Shown here in pieces: positions 1 through 8,859 of a stretch of 37,336 bases of DNA. The translations under genes and the position numbers were made by a program. Position 1 is the stretch's first letter; each line of letters opens with the position of its first letter. This DNA comes from Pseudomonas graminis (GTDB lineage Bacteria; Pseudomonadota; Gammaproteobacteria; Pseudomonadales; Pseudomonadaceae), in assembly GCF_900111735.1 (NCBI RefSeq), contig NZ_FOHW01000047.1:1-37336 (forward strand). Reading direction: 5' to 3'. The notes under the pieces were generated by a model, which saw nothing but the letters and a program-made list of their open reading frames with translations, was not told where the DNA came from and ran no database searches.

Positions 1-33
1 ATTCGAAATTGCTATGTCGGCCAGAAAGGGACC

Positions 34-123
34 GTAGGACCGGCTTCAGCCGGGAAGCGGCCGGTACATCCGACGCATTTGTTTCGCCAATGGCGCAGCC
101 TTCCCGGCTGAAGCCGGTCATAC
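34..123. repeat. REPIN (inverted pair of REP palindromes)
   Basis: A GTAGGACCGGCTTCAGCCGG element at 34 is followed by its inverted counterpart ending at about 123, with a short unrelated spacer. This is the usual head-to-tail REPIN doublet of Pseudomonas, mobilised in trans by a RAYT transposase that is not present here. The same REP family recurs at 9.6-10.6 kb. I see no gene in bases 1-256. Confidence 0.8.
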
Positions 124-256
124 AAAAGTCACCTGCACACCGAATTCCACACCAATCCCGGTTGTAAAAACGCCGCGCAGAACGTAAAAGAGGCGCCGCC
201 GAACTGGCCTGTGTTTCTCATTGCCCGACTGCCCCTCTCCAGGAATTCAACCGCCG

Positions 257-2428
257 ATGATCACCTCGTCCCGTCCCGCTGCCGGTTTCACCCGTCGGCT
301 GCTGCCGCTGAGTATTGCTTTCGCTTCGCCATGGCTGGCAGCCCAGGAAGCCGAGCCGGTGACACTGGACGCGCTAAGGGTGACCGGGGAGCAGGAGTCG
401 ATCTATCAGGCGAGTGGCGCCTCGGTGGGCGGGTTCAACGAAGCACCACTGCGGGATACGCCGGCGTCGATATCGGTGTTCACCGCCGAGCGGCTGAAGG
501 ACCAGCAGGCCAAACTGCTCAGCGATGTCCTGCGCAACGACGCGTCGGTGGGCGACAGCTATGCGCCGGTGGGCTATTACGAGAATTTCGTCGTGCGCGG
601 TTTCTCGCTCAACGCGGCCAACAGCTACCGCATCAACGGGCGGAGTATCACCGGCGAGCAAAACGTGGCGCTGGAGAACAAGGAACAGGTCGAGCTGCTC
701 AAAGGGCTGTCGGGCCTGCAGAGCGGCGTGTCCGAGCCTGCGGGCGTGATCAATTACAACACCAAACGCCCGGAAGACGTGCGCTCGGTGACGGTTTCGA
801 CCAACGAGCACGGCGAGCGCTACATCGCCACGGACGTCGGCGGCTGGTTCGGCAGCGAGAAGCAATTCGGCCTGCGCGCCAACGTTGCCCACGAGGACAT
901 TCGCTCCTACGTCGAGCACGCCAATGGTCAGCGGGATTTCGCCTCCCTGGCCTTCGACTGGAACATCAACGACCAGTCCACCCTGCAGCTCGACGTCGAA
1001 TACCAGACCAAAGAACAGCGCTCGGTGCCGGGCTATCAGTTGCTGGGCGGCATCGAGCTGCCCCACGACGCCTCGCCGCGCAAATTGCTGGGCTATCAAA
1101 GCGGCTCGAACCCGGTGGGCATCGACTCGCTGAACATGACCGGTCGTTACGAATACCGCCTCAGCGACGACTGGAAAGCCAGCCTCAGCGCCTCACGCAG
1201 CCGCGTGGTCATCGACGACTACAGCGCCTTCGCCTACGGCTGCTATTACCAGCGTGACTGCCCTGCCGAGCCGTTGACCGGGCACTTCACGCCGAGCGGC
1301 GGTTACGACATCTACGATTTCCGCAGCCCGGACGACACGCGACGCAATGATGAAGTCGAAGCGTCGATGACCGGCCTGTTCGACACCGGCGGGCTCAAGC
1401 ATGAGTTGACCTTCGGCAGCAGCGCGTTCCGGCGCACGGTCGACACCCGGCCGTATTTCAGCGAATACGTAGGCTCCGGCAACATCCACGAGACGCCGGA
1501 CAGCTTCGCGCCGTCGGACCTTTCCGTGGGCCACACTGAACGGCGCCTGGACAGCCGCCAGTACGGACTCTTCGCCACCGATCTCATCAGTTTCAACGAA
1601 CACTGGCAAACGGTCATCGGGGGGCGTGAAGTGAAGCTCGACGAAAAGGCCTACAACGAGGACGGCAGCGACAACCGTCACACCGAGCGGTCGATCTTCC
1701 TGCCCCAGGCTGCGCTGATCTACAAGCCGATCGACAACGTTTCGCTGTACACGAGCTACAGCAAAGGCTTGTCCCTGGGCGGCACGGCGTCGGTGTTCGA
1801 CAGCAATATCGGGGAAATCCTCGCGCCGACGATCTCTCGCCAACTGGAAGCCGGGGTCAAGTACGACTGGCGCCGCATGAGCTTCACCGCAGCGGTGTTT
1901 CAAACCCGACAGGCGTATCAGTATTCGAAACCCAACGAAGACGGCACCCTGACTTTCGTCCAGCAGGGCCAGCAGAAAAACACTGGCGTCGAGCTGAGCG
2001 CCAATGGCTACGTGACCTCGCAGTTGCAGATGTCGGCCAGCGTCGCCGCCATTCGCGCGCGGGTTGAAGACAGCGGCACCGCGGCTTACGAAGATCATCA
2101 GGCGATCAACGTGCCCAAATTCCGTGGCAGCCTGTCAGCCGATTACGCCCTGCCGATTCAGGGGCTGGCGCTGTTGGGCGGCGTGCAATACAGCGCCAGC
2201 AAGTTCGCCAATCGCGAAGGCTCGGTGAAAGTCGATGACTACGCGGTGTTCAACGCGGGCAGCCGCTACAGCACCAAAATCGAGGGCTACGACACGGTAT
2301 TGCGCCTGACCGTCGACAACCTGTTCGACAAGCGCTACTGGCGCGACGCGGGCGAATACCTGGGGGACGATTACCTGTTCCTCGGCGCACCGCGTACGGC
2401 GCGGGTTTCGGCGACGGTGAATTTTTAA
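257..2428 (+). CDS. TonB-dependent siderophore receptor
   Basis: This outer-membrane ferric-siderophore transporter is powered by TonB-ExbBD. I start it at ATG 257, with AGGAA at 241-245, rather than the in-frame TTG at 221; this gives 723 residues. An N-terminal signal peptide ends near AAQEA. A plug domain follows (about residues 40-155; landmarks TPASISVF, NFVVRGFS, GVINYNTKRP). The rest is a 22-strand-type beta-barrel ending in the C-terminal Phe (VSATVNF) typical of outer-membrane barrels. There is no N-terminal signalling (STN) extension, so it should transport without acting as a sigma/anti-sigma transducer. It resembles the FhuA/FoxA/FcuA branch, but the ligand cannot be named. No siderophore biosynthesis gene is adjacent. 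Confidence 0.9.
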   Translation: MITSSRPAAGFTRRLLPLSIAFASPWLAAQEAEPVTLDALRVTGEQESIYQASGASVGGFNEAPLRDTPASISVFTAERLKDQQAKLLSDVLRNDASVGDSYAPVGYYENFVVRGFSLNAANSYRINGRSITGEQNVALENKEQVELLKGLSGLQSGVSEPAGVINYNTKRPEDVRSVTVSTNEHGERYIATDVGGWFGSEKQFGLRANVAHEDIRSYVEHANGQRDFASLAFDWNINDQSTLQLDVEYQTKEQRSVPGYQLLGGIELPHDASPRKLLGYQSGSNPVGIDSLNMTGRYEYRLSDDWKASLSASRSRVVIDDYSAFAYGCYYQRDCPAEPLTGHFTPSGGYDIYDFRSPDDTRRNDEVEASMTGLFDTGGLKHELTFGSSAFRRTVDTRPYFSEYVGSGNIHETPDSFAPSDLSVGHTERRLDSRQYGLFATDLISFNEHWQTVIGGREVKLDEKAYNEDGSDNRHTERSIFLPQAALIYKPIDNVSLYTSYSKGLSLGGTASVFDSNIGEILAPTISRQLEAGVKYDWRRMSFTAAVFQTRQAYQYSKPNEDGTLTFVQQGQQKNTGVELSANGYVTSQLQMSASVAAIRARVEDSGTAAYEDHQAINVPKFRGSLSADYALPIQGLALLGGVQYSASKFANREGSVKVDDYAVFNAGSRYSTKIEGYDTVLRLTVDNLFDKRYWRDAGEYLGDDYLFLGAPRTARVSATVNF

Positions 2429-2543
2429 ATCAGCCGCTGAAACGCGTCAGCCGTCAGCGATCCGCCCGCAAGCCGTCAGCTTTGTTATCCTGCGCGCCTT
2501 TGTCGCACCCGCGTGCGTTTCAACCTGTGATTTGGGGTCTTTC

Positions 2544-3863
2544 ATGACAGCCATTCTTCGACCGCGCCCACAACCCATCAGCCGGGGAGACTACAAAACC
2601 CTGGGCCTGGCGGCACTGGGCGGGGCGCTGGAAATCTACGATTTCATCATTTTCGTATTTTTCGCCCTGACGCTCAGTCAGCTGTTCTTCCCGCCGGAAA
2701 TGCCCGAGTGGCTGCGCTTGCTGCAGAGTTTCGGCATCTTCGTCACCGGCTACTTGGCGCGTCCGCTGGGCGGCATTCTGATGGCGCACTTCGCCGACAA
2801 ACTGGGGCGCAAGCGAGTGTTCAGCCTCAGCATCCTGATGATGGCGTTGCCCTGTCTGCTGATCGGCGTGATGCCGACGTACGCTGAAATTGGCTACTGG
2901 GCACCGCTGATCCTGCTGGCGCTGCGCATCCTTCAGGGCGCCGCCGTTGGCGGTGAAGTGCCCAGCGCCTGGGTGTTCGTCGCCGAGCACGCGCCGAAAG
3001 GTCATCGCGGTTACGCATTGGGCGTGTTGCAAGCGGGTCTGACCTTCGGCTACCTCATTGGTGCGCTGACGGCGACCTGGCTGGCAAAAGTGTTCAGCCA
3101 CGCGGAAATCCTCGATTACGCCTGGCGCATCCCGTTTCTGCTGGGCGGCGTGTTCGGCGTTATCGGCGTGTGGCTGCGACGCTGGCTCAGCGAGACGCCG
3201 GTGTTCATGGCGATGCATGCCCAGCGCGAGGGCATGACTGAACTGCCGCTGCGCGCTGTCCTGCGCCAGCATCGGCAATCTCTGCTGCCGGCTGCGTTAC
3301 TGACTTGCGTGCTGACCTCCGCCGTCGTGACGCTGGTGGTTATTACGCCTACGGTGATGCAGCAGCGCTTCGGCATGAGCCCCAGCGACACGTTCGCTTT
3401 GAGCAGCGTCGGTATCGTCTTCCTCAACATCGGCTGCGTGCTGGCCGGCATGCTGGTCGATCGTATCGGCGCCTGGCGCGGGGTGGTGCTCTACAGTCTG
3501 CTGCTGCCGGTCGGCGTCGGAGTGCTTTACGCCAGTCTGGTCAATCACTGGTTGCCGTTGAGCCTCGCTTACGCGGTGGCCGGCCTGGCCTGCGGCATTG
3601 TCGGCGTCGTGCCTTCGGTCATGGTCGGACTGTTCCCGGCGAACATTCGCGTCTCCGGCATCTCGTTGACCTACAACATCAGCTACGCCCTGTGGGCAAG
3701 CACTACGCCACTGGCGCTGATCGCCTTGATGCCGTGGAGTCCGTGGGTGTGCGTCGGCTATTGCGTGATCATGGGCGCGGTCGGTCTGGTGACGGCCATG
3801 TTCTTTGGCCTGCGCAAGGGCATGCAGGTCGATGATCCGCGGGTGGTACAGGCGGGAAACTGA
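2544..3863 (+). CDS. MFS transporter, metabolite:H+ symporter (MHS) type
   Basis: This is an inner-membrane secondary transporter of 439 residues with about 12 hydrophobic segments. The first segment carries GGALEIYDFIIF, and the loop after TM2 carries the MFS signature in the form HFADKLGRKRVFS. Both are characteristic of the MHS/ProP-ShiA-citrate group. I take ATG 2544 as start (GGGG at 2534-2537 as a weak ribosome site) over the upstream TTG at 2532. The substrate is probably an organic acid or betaine-like metabolite but cannot be inferred. It stands alone, with a hairpin after it. Confidence 0.85.
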   Translation: MTAILRPRPQPISRGDYKTLGLAALGGALEIYDFIIFVFFALTLSQLFFPPEMPEWLRLLQSFGIFVTGYLARPLGGILMAHFADKLGRKRVFSLSILMMALPCLLIGVMPTYAEIGYWAPLILLALRILQGAAVGGEVPSAWVFVAEHAPKGHRGYALGVLQAGLTFGYLIGALTATWLAKVFSHAEILDYAWRIPFLLGGVFGVIGVWLRRWLSETPVFMAMHAQREGMTELPLRAVLRQHRQSLLPAALLTCVLTSAVVTLVVITPTVMQQRFGMSPSDTFALSSVGIVFLNIGCVLAGMLVDRIGAWRGVVLYSLLLPVGVGVLYASLVNHWLPLSLAYAVAGLACGIVGVVPSVMVGLFPANIRVSGISLTYNISYALWASTTPLALIALMPWSPWVCVGYCVIMGAVGLVTAMFFGLRKGMQVDDPRVVQAGN

Positions 3864-3904
3864 AGGGGGAGGGATGTCGCAATGGCGTCCCTTCTTAAAG
3901 ACTC

Positions 3905-3933
3905 AATGCTGCGGGTTCGCAATCCGCAGCATT
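3905..3933 (+). terminator. Strong hairpin after the MFS gene
   Basis: A perfect 10-bp stem (AATGCTGCGG / CCGCAGCATT) encloses a 9-nt loop. It lies 42 nt after the MFS stop codon, with a weaker GGGATG/CGTCCC hairpin just before it. The T-tract is poor, so termination is likely but not classical. Confidence 0.5.
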
Positions 3934-3962
3934 TGAAACGATTGATCCGCTGATTTGTAACA

Positions 3963-3981
3963 GATGATTGTAATTATCATT
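3963..3981. promoter_or_regulatory. Fur-box-like site
   Basis: GATGATTGTAATTATCATT matches 13 of 19 positions of the classical Fur box. It lies in the 392-nt gap between the MFS gene and the LuxR-type gene. I see no ECF sigma-factor gene next to it, which is the usual partner of such sites in Pseudomonas. Confidence 0.4.
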
Positions 3982-4255
3982 TGCAGCGTTTATTGTCCCC
4001 GTCTATACAACTGACCCGCTGTTATATATCCCATGGACTTGCACGGGGCCGTGTCTGTATAGATTGTCTGCGGGCTCAGTGGGGATGCTTCGCTAATATT
4101 TGTAGGAAACTTTACTTATCGTTGTTCGGTTATTAACCGGGCTTGACTGTGCAAATTCTCTAATGGTTAGAGACTTCAAATCAATAAGAACACTGTTGCG
4201 GCCATGGCTGATTTAACGACCAGGGTCGGCAAGTCGCGGAGACTGTTGAGGGCCA

Positions 4256-4528
4256 ATGATAGAAGAACAACGCAAACGCAGACCATTGAAAAAAGCCACC
4301 CCCAGAGAACAGGAAGTCCTTCAGCTAGTGCTCCAGGGCCATACCAACAAAGCCATCGCCCAGCGGCTGGGGATCAGTGATTACACGGCCCGCGACCACG
4401 TGTCGTCGTTGCTGAGGAAGAACGAAGTCAGAAATCGAGCGCAGCTCATGGCGCTGCACGTTTCGGCCCCACGCAAGAAAAAACTGGCAATACCCCTACA
4501 TCTGACGGATTGTTCCGTCGAGCGGTAA
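4256..4528 (+). CDS. Stand-alone LuxR-type HTH protein
   Basis: This 90-residue protein is essentially only a LuxR/FixJ C-terminal helix-turn-helix. After a basic N-terminus comes TPREQEVLQLVLQGHTNKAI, then QRLGISDYTARDHVSSLL and NRAQL. It has no receiver or ligand-binding domain, so it resembles GerE-type single-domain regulators. The start ATG 4256 has GAGGG at 4249-4253, a very short spacing. TTGACT at 4143-4148 is a possible -35. The basic C-terminal tail (APRKKKLAIP) is odd for the family. The target is unknown; the 239-aa gene 190 nt downstream on the same strand is a candidate. Confidence 0.75.
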   Translation: MIEEQRKRRPLKKATPREQEVLQLVLQGHTNKAIAQRLGISDYTARDHVSSLLRKNEVRNRAQLMALHVSAPRKKKLAIPLHLTDCSVER

Positions 4529-4718
4529 GTGCATAATTAACTCGATTTAATAACCAAACTTTTAAAGCTGTCTTCGACCTCTACGTTGCCGCGATGACGC
4601 TGGCGTCTTAATAAGTGGTCTTTTGAGTGATGACCCTGTTTTCGGCACTTCGATGTGTCCCCACGAAGTGTTCGCGATGATGCACCCACAATAACGATCA
4701 ATAATAAGGATGGAATCG

Positions 4719-5438
4719 ATGACCCTTCAAATCGCAACGTCTGAGCCCTTGAAGCAATCGTGCATCGATGCAGACTTTCATGTGGACGCCTCAAGTGCGT
4801 TTCAGCAATTGGTCGATGAGCAAAGCCGGTTGTCCAGAGATCAGTTGAGCGAGCTGCACAAGCAATGGCTCGGGCCCCACGGCGTGTTTGCCACCTTCAG
4901 CGCGGAGGTCGAGCGATTGGGACGTCAGGCACCCGCACTGGACGATCTCTCCAGTCTGGGCAGCCCAGAGCGCATGAACCAGGCCGAACGGGCGGTCGCC
5001 TTTGCGCTGGCGCAGAGCAATCGCCGCCGCGCGACCAACAACCCCTTCGGCTCACGCTCGCGTCAGGACCTGTGCTGCGTGGTGTTCGACGAGTCCTGCG
5101 CTTACACCCTGGCGGAGCGATACGCCGCGTACGAAGCCATGCGCCAGAGCGACTCGGATTTCTTCATCAAACTGATCGCCACCACCCGCGGCGTCACCGA
5201 GCGGCGCATCGTGTTCCACGGTTTGCTGGAACATTACGACCGGCTGTTGCCCATTGAGAAAAGCATCTACCCCGAGGCCTACCGCGACGTGCAGCAAACG
5301 CATCTGGATCGGGAAGAAGGGTTGTATGGGGCGCTGATATTGGGTGACAGCCTGCAGAACCTACTGACGCGAATGACGCCTCTTGAGCTGCTCAAGCAGA
5401 TTAAGGCACCGACCGACGCCATGGCGTGCAGCGAATAG
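4719..5438 (+). CDS. Hypothetical protein, 239 aa
   Basis: I do not recognise this protein. The start is ATG 4719, because AAGGA at 4706-4710 is correctly spaced (8 nt) for it and abuts the alternative ATG at 4710. The protein appears soluble and mainly alpha-helical: no signal peptide and no membrane segment. Notable features are a Cys pair (DLCCVVFDESC), several Arg-rich stretches and an acidic, leucine-rich C-terminus. It follows the HTH-only LuxR gene on the same strand, and it converges on the diguanylate cyclase with only a 32-nt gap. Confidence 0.7.
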   Translation: MTLQIATSEPLKQSCIDADFHVDASSAFQQLVDEQSRLSRDQLSELHKQWLGPHGVFATFSAEVERLGRQAPALDDLSSLGSPERMNQAERAVAFALAQSNRRRATNNPFGSRSRQDLCCVVFDESCAYTLAERYAAYEAMRQSDSDFFIKLIATTRGVTERRIVFHGLLEHYDRLLPIEKSIYPEAYRDVQQTHLDREEGLYGALILGDSLQNLLTRMTPLELLKQIKAPTDAMACSE

Positions 5439-5470
5439 CGAATCTTCGAGAGATCGACAACGATGCCGAC

Positions 5471-6550
5471 TCATTCCAACGCCGCGCCTTCACGCGCAAA
5501 CACCTTGCTGGATGGCTGCGCCGGCGTGACCCGATTGCGCCCGGCGCTTTTTGCGTCGTACAGGGCCATGTCGGCTTCGTGCAGCCACAGGCCGGCGTCG
5601 GTCTGGTGCGCGCCATACGCCGCGACGCCGATGCTCAGGCTCAGCTTGAGATCGGGAAGGGCCGAGTGGGCGTGGTCATGAACCGTACGGCGCAGGCGTT
5701 CGAGTATTTCGGTGGCCTGGGCCAGGGTGGTGTCGGGGAGGATGACGCAGAATTCGTCGCCGCCATAACGCCCGGCCAGATCGGTCTGCCGCAGGCTGGC
5801 GGACAGCGCGTTGCTCAGTTGCTTGAGAACGTTATCGCCGCTGATGTGGCCGTAGGTGTCGTTGATGGTCTTGAAGTGGTCGATGTCGATCAGCGCGACG
5901 CTGTGTTGGCGGTGGAGCTTCTGGCACTTATCGAACTCCAGCGCCAGTCGATCCTTCCACGCGCCGTGGTTCATAAGACCGGTGAGGCTGTCGGTGGCGC
6001 TGAGTTTTTCCAGTGCTTTCTTGCTTCTGGAGAGTTGCACCGCGACCTGATAACAGACCAGACCGATGGCCATCGGGTAGATCACCAGCATGGGCAGGCA
6101 GGCGAACAGCTGCAGCTGAGTGACGTGGGGGAATAGCGCCGGCAGGAAAATCCTGTACGCCACCAGTGCGCCGGCGATCTGCGCCAGCGAACCCAACACG
6201 AAGAGACGTAAACCACCGGCCGCGATGTTATTCATCGCCATCATCGACAGCACCGTCACGGTGGGTAGCGGGCTGATACCCATCGCTCCCGCCCAGAAGC
6301 CGCCGCCCAGCGAGTCGTAGATCAAGTTGCGGCGCTCGGCGGCATAAGGCTGACGTGAACGCTTGGCGAGCAGGTAAGCCATGTGCGGCCAGCCGTAACC
6401 GTGAGCGATCATGGCGATCCACACCCAGGCCGGCGGATGGGAAGGGTACAGCGCTGCAGCCACCGCGAAGAAACCGATGCCCAGGCCGATGCTGCGCGGC
6501 AAGTGCATGCGTTTGGCGAAGGAGAGACCTTTTTGGACCGAAGTGTTCAT
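5471..6550 (-). CDS. MASE2-GGDEF diguanylate cyclase (AdrA/DgcC-like)
   Basis: This inner-membrane enzyme is predicted to make cyclic di-GMP from two GTP. Residues 20-175 form a MASE2-type membrane sensor, including the family-typical stretches WPHMAYLLAKRS, AERRNLIYDS and MMAMNNIAAGG. Residues 185-340 form the GGDEF domain, with the active-site motif intact as GGDEF (263-267). An RxxD product-inhibition site (RQTD, 254-257) lies exactly five residues upstream. It should therefore be catalytically competent and feedback-controlled. It has the same architecture as E. coli DgcC, which drives cellulose/curli production. It is monocistronic, 359 aa, with a weak ribosome site. Confidence 0.9.
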   Translation of the reverse strand: MNTSVQKGLSFAKRMHLPRSIGLGIGFFAVAAALYPSHPPAWVWIAMIAHGYGWPHMAYLLAKRSRQPYAAERRNLIYDSLGGGFWAGAMGISPLPTVTVLSMMAMNNIAAGGLRLFVLGSLAQIAGALVAYRIFLPALFPHVTQLQLFACLPMLVIYPMAIGLVCYQVAVQLSRSKKALEKLSATDSLTGLMNHGAWKDRLALEFDKCQKLHRQHSVALIDIDHFKTINDTYGHISGDNVLKQLSNALSASLRQTDLAGRYGGDEFCVILPDTTLAQATEILERLRRTVHDHAHSALPDLKLSLSIGVAAYGAHQTDAGLWLHEADMALYDAKSAGRNRVTPAQPSSKVFAREGAALE

Positions 6551-6854
6551 AGCGCTCTACTGGGTAATAACGCAGCATCCCGACGGCTACATCGGTCACG
6601 ACCAACGCTGCGAGTGTCCTCCGCCGACGGGGTACAGGGAAGAGCATTTAGCCACTATCGGAGAAATAATTCACGCCGGTCGCCATTGGAGAGTGCGTGG
6701 GCGCAGGTTCCGTTTGGATAAGTGACGGGTGCCGTCTGTCATGGCGTGTTTTCCGGCCATCTGTGTATAGACCGTTCTACGCAGGTTGGCTGAAATATCA
6801 CGGCCATTCGGCGCTGTCCGGATGTGCATTCCGTCACACCGGCAGGAGCCTCTG
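6551..6854. other. Intergenic region between divergent genes
   Basis: These 304 nt separate the diguanylate cyclase (leftward) and the LysE-family gene (rightward), so both promoters should lie here. I see no recognisable operator, RNA or well-formed small ORF. Confidence 0.5.
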
Positions 6855-7490
6855 ATGCCCGAACTCTCAAACCTCATCGCTTTTTCCCTCATTGCCCTCG
6901 GCATGGTGCTGACGCCAGGGCCGAACATGATCTACGTCATTTCGCGATCCATCTCACAAGGACCCAAGGCGGGTCTGATCTCCCTCGGTGGCGTGGCGGT
7001 TGGCTTTATCTTCTACATGCTGTGCGCGGCGTTCGGCATCACGGGGTTGGTGATGGCAGTCCCTTATGCCTACGACACACTGCGCATGGCCGGTGCCGTG
7101 TATCTGCTGTACCTGGCCTGGCAGGCCGTGAAACCGGGCGGTCGTTCGCCGTTTCAAGTGAAGGAGTTGCCGCAGGACAACAACCGGCAGCTGTTCCTGA
7201 TGGGGCTGATGACCAACCTGTTCAATCCCAAAGTGGCGGTGCTTTACCTGTCGCTGTTGCCGCAATTCATTACTGTCGGCGACGGCACCCGCGTGCTCAC
7301 TCAGTCACTGATATTGGGCAGCGCGCAGATTCTGGTCAGCCTGAGCGTGAATGCGATGGTGGCCATGGCGGCGGGCTCCATCGCAGCGTTTCTCACGCAG
7401 AAACCGGGGTGGGCGGCGCTGCAGCGCTGGGTGATGGGCACGGTGTTGTTCGGGTTCGCGGTGCGGATGGCGGTTGAAGGCAGGCGTTGA
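6855..7490 (+). CDS. LysE/RhtB-family amino-acid exporter
   Basis: This inner-membrane exporter of 211 residues has about six hydrophobic segments. It carries the family N-terminal signature GMVLTPGPNMIYV, the MAGAVYLLYLAWQA segment and NLFNPKVAVLYLSLLPQF. ATG 6855 is chosen because AGGAG at 6844-6848 is ideally placed; upstream in-frame starts lack a ribosome site. Relatives export homoserine, threonine, lysine or arginine; the substrate here is not predictable. Confidence 0.88.
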   Translation: MPELSNLIAFSLIALGMVLTPGPNMIYVISRSISQGPKAGLISLGGVAVGFIFYMLCAAFGITGLVMAVPYAYDTLRMAGAVYLLYLAWQAVKPGGRSPFQVKELPQDNNRQLFLMGLMTNLFNPKVAVLYLSLLPQFITVGDGTRVLTQSLILGSAQILVSLSVNAMVAMAAGSIAAFLTQKPGWAALQRWVMGTVLFGFAVRMAVEGRR

Positions 7491-7595
7491 GTGCGCTGTC
7501 ACGCGTTGAGGAAAACACGGCTGGCCCTTGCCAGACGCTCCGCGATTCGGGAGATTACTGGCCCCACCCGTTAGCATCATCACAAGGGACGTCTG

Positions 7596-8765
7596 ATGCC
7601 TTTTTCTCTCTCCGTTTTGCGTATCACCTGCCTCGCCGCGCTGGTCGCGCCATTCACCCTGCACGCCGAGAATGCGGTCCATGTTCTGACAGGCACTTTG
7701 GGTAAATCGCCCATCGTCGTCGAGCTTGATCTCACCAGCGCTGAAGAGGTGAGTGGCCGCTATTTCTACGAGAAATACCACAAGGACCTGCCGCTTTCCG
7801 GTACTTCGAAAGGAAGTGATCTGACGCTGACCGAGGGCCTGAGCTACGACGACGAAGCCAAGTTGCCGAAGCTGGTGCTTCACAAGAATTCGGACGCGAC
7901 CTGGACCGGAGACTGGAGCAGCAAGGGCAAGTCCTACAAGGTGCAACTGGCCGAACACCCCATCACCGCGCCGGATGCTTCCGCTGAATCGGGGTGGCAG
8001 GCCATTTATAAACAGTCGGCGTACGACTACCTGCGGCTCACGCACCTGAAGCTCAAGGCGGATAAAAACGCTACGTTCATGGGCCATGGGCTGCAATGGT
8101 GGGTCGAGCCGGAGTCAGGCGTTTCGATGTTTGAAATCACTTCGGGTTACTCACCGGAGCAGGCCGCCGCTATTAATCAGCAACTGCGCTCGCGCTTGTG
8201 GCAGGAAGTTGTCAGCTACCACCAGTGCATGCTCAACGCGAGCCGCAATGGCGGTGATTTTGCGCAGACGGTCACGCCGCACTTGCTGACGCCCGGCATC
8301 GTGAGTTTGAGCGTCTTCACCGATTACGATTGCGGCGGTGCACACCCGGACTTCGGCGACTCGCCGCTTAATCTGGATGCCAGCACGGGGAAGGAGCTGA
8401 CGCTGGAAGATGTGGTGTGGGTCGGCAAGGGCGCGCCGTTTCACTACGAACGTGATGAAGAAGGTGGCACGAGTTTCGACACGTATTCAGACTACCGCGG
8501 TAAAGCCTTCGCCCCCTGGCTGGTCGGTCAACTGAAGGCCGCGCACCCGGCAGACATGCAGAAGCCTGCTACCGAAGACGATTGCGACTACACCGACCCG
8601 TCGGTCTGGGAATTTCCGACCTGGCATTTGACTGAAAAAGGCATCGTTTTCGGCCCGTCCTTCCCCCGCGTTATGCGCGCGTGTGAAAGTCCGGAATGGT
8701 CGGTCTTGCCTTACAGTGTCATCAAGGCGCATCCAGGTGGGACCAAGCTGACGTTGCCCGAGTAA
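7596..8765 (+). CDS. Exported protein with DUF3298/RsiV-like C-terminal region
   Basis: This 389-residue protein has a signal peptide (about residues 1-24, ending LHAEN) and is probably periplasmic. The first half resembles a beta-rich module with no family I recognise. The second half has the CGGAHPDFGDSPLNLDASTG and TLEDV pattern typical of DUF3298 domains, also found in RsiV-type anti-sigma proteins and lysozyme-inhibitor-like proteins. Two later Cys (ATEDDCDY and MRACESP) could pair. A ribosome site AAGGGA precedes the ATG. It is monocistronic and convergent with the next gene across a shared hairpin. Confidence 0.75.
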   Translation: MPFSLSVLRITCLAALVAPFTLHAENAVHVLTGTLGKSPIVVELDLTSAEEVSGRYFYEKYHKDLPLSGTSKGSDLTLTEGLSYDDEAKLPKLVLHKNSDATWTGDWSSKGKSYKVQLAEHPITAPDASAESGWQAIYKQSAYDYLRLTHLKLKADKNATFMGHGLQWWVEPESGVSMFEITSGYSPEQAAAINQQLRSRLWQEVVSYHQCMLNASRNGGDFAQTVTPHLLTPGIVSLSVFTDYDCGGAHPDFGDSPLNLDASTGKELTLEDVVWVGKGAPFHYERDEEGGTSFDTYSDYRGKAFAPWLVGQLKAAHPADMQKPATEDDCDYTDPSVWEFPTWHLTEKGIVFGPSFPRVMRACESPEWSVLPYSVIKAHPGGTKLTLPE

Positions 8766-8816
8766 ATCAGCCTCGGTTGCTGCCCGCCGACATCTGACGA
8801 CGGTAGATCTGAAATC

Positions 8817-8854
8817 GCTGCTTTTCCGGCTGCAATCGCCGCCGAAAAAGCAGC
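8817..8854. terminator. Bidirectional terminator between convergent genes
   Basis: A stem of 13 pairs out of 14 (GCTGCTTTTCCGGC against GCCGAAAAAGCAGC) has a 10-nt loop and sits between the two convergent exported-protein genes. The A/T stretches are inside the stem, giving terminator character in both directions. Confidence 0.6.
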
Positions 8855-8859
8855 AATCC

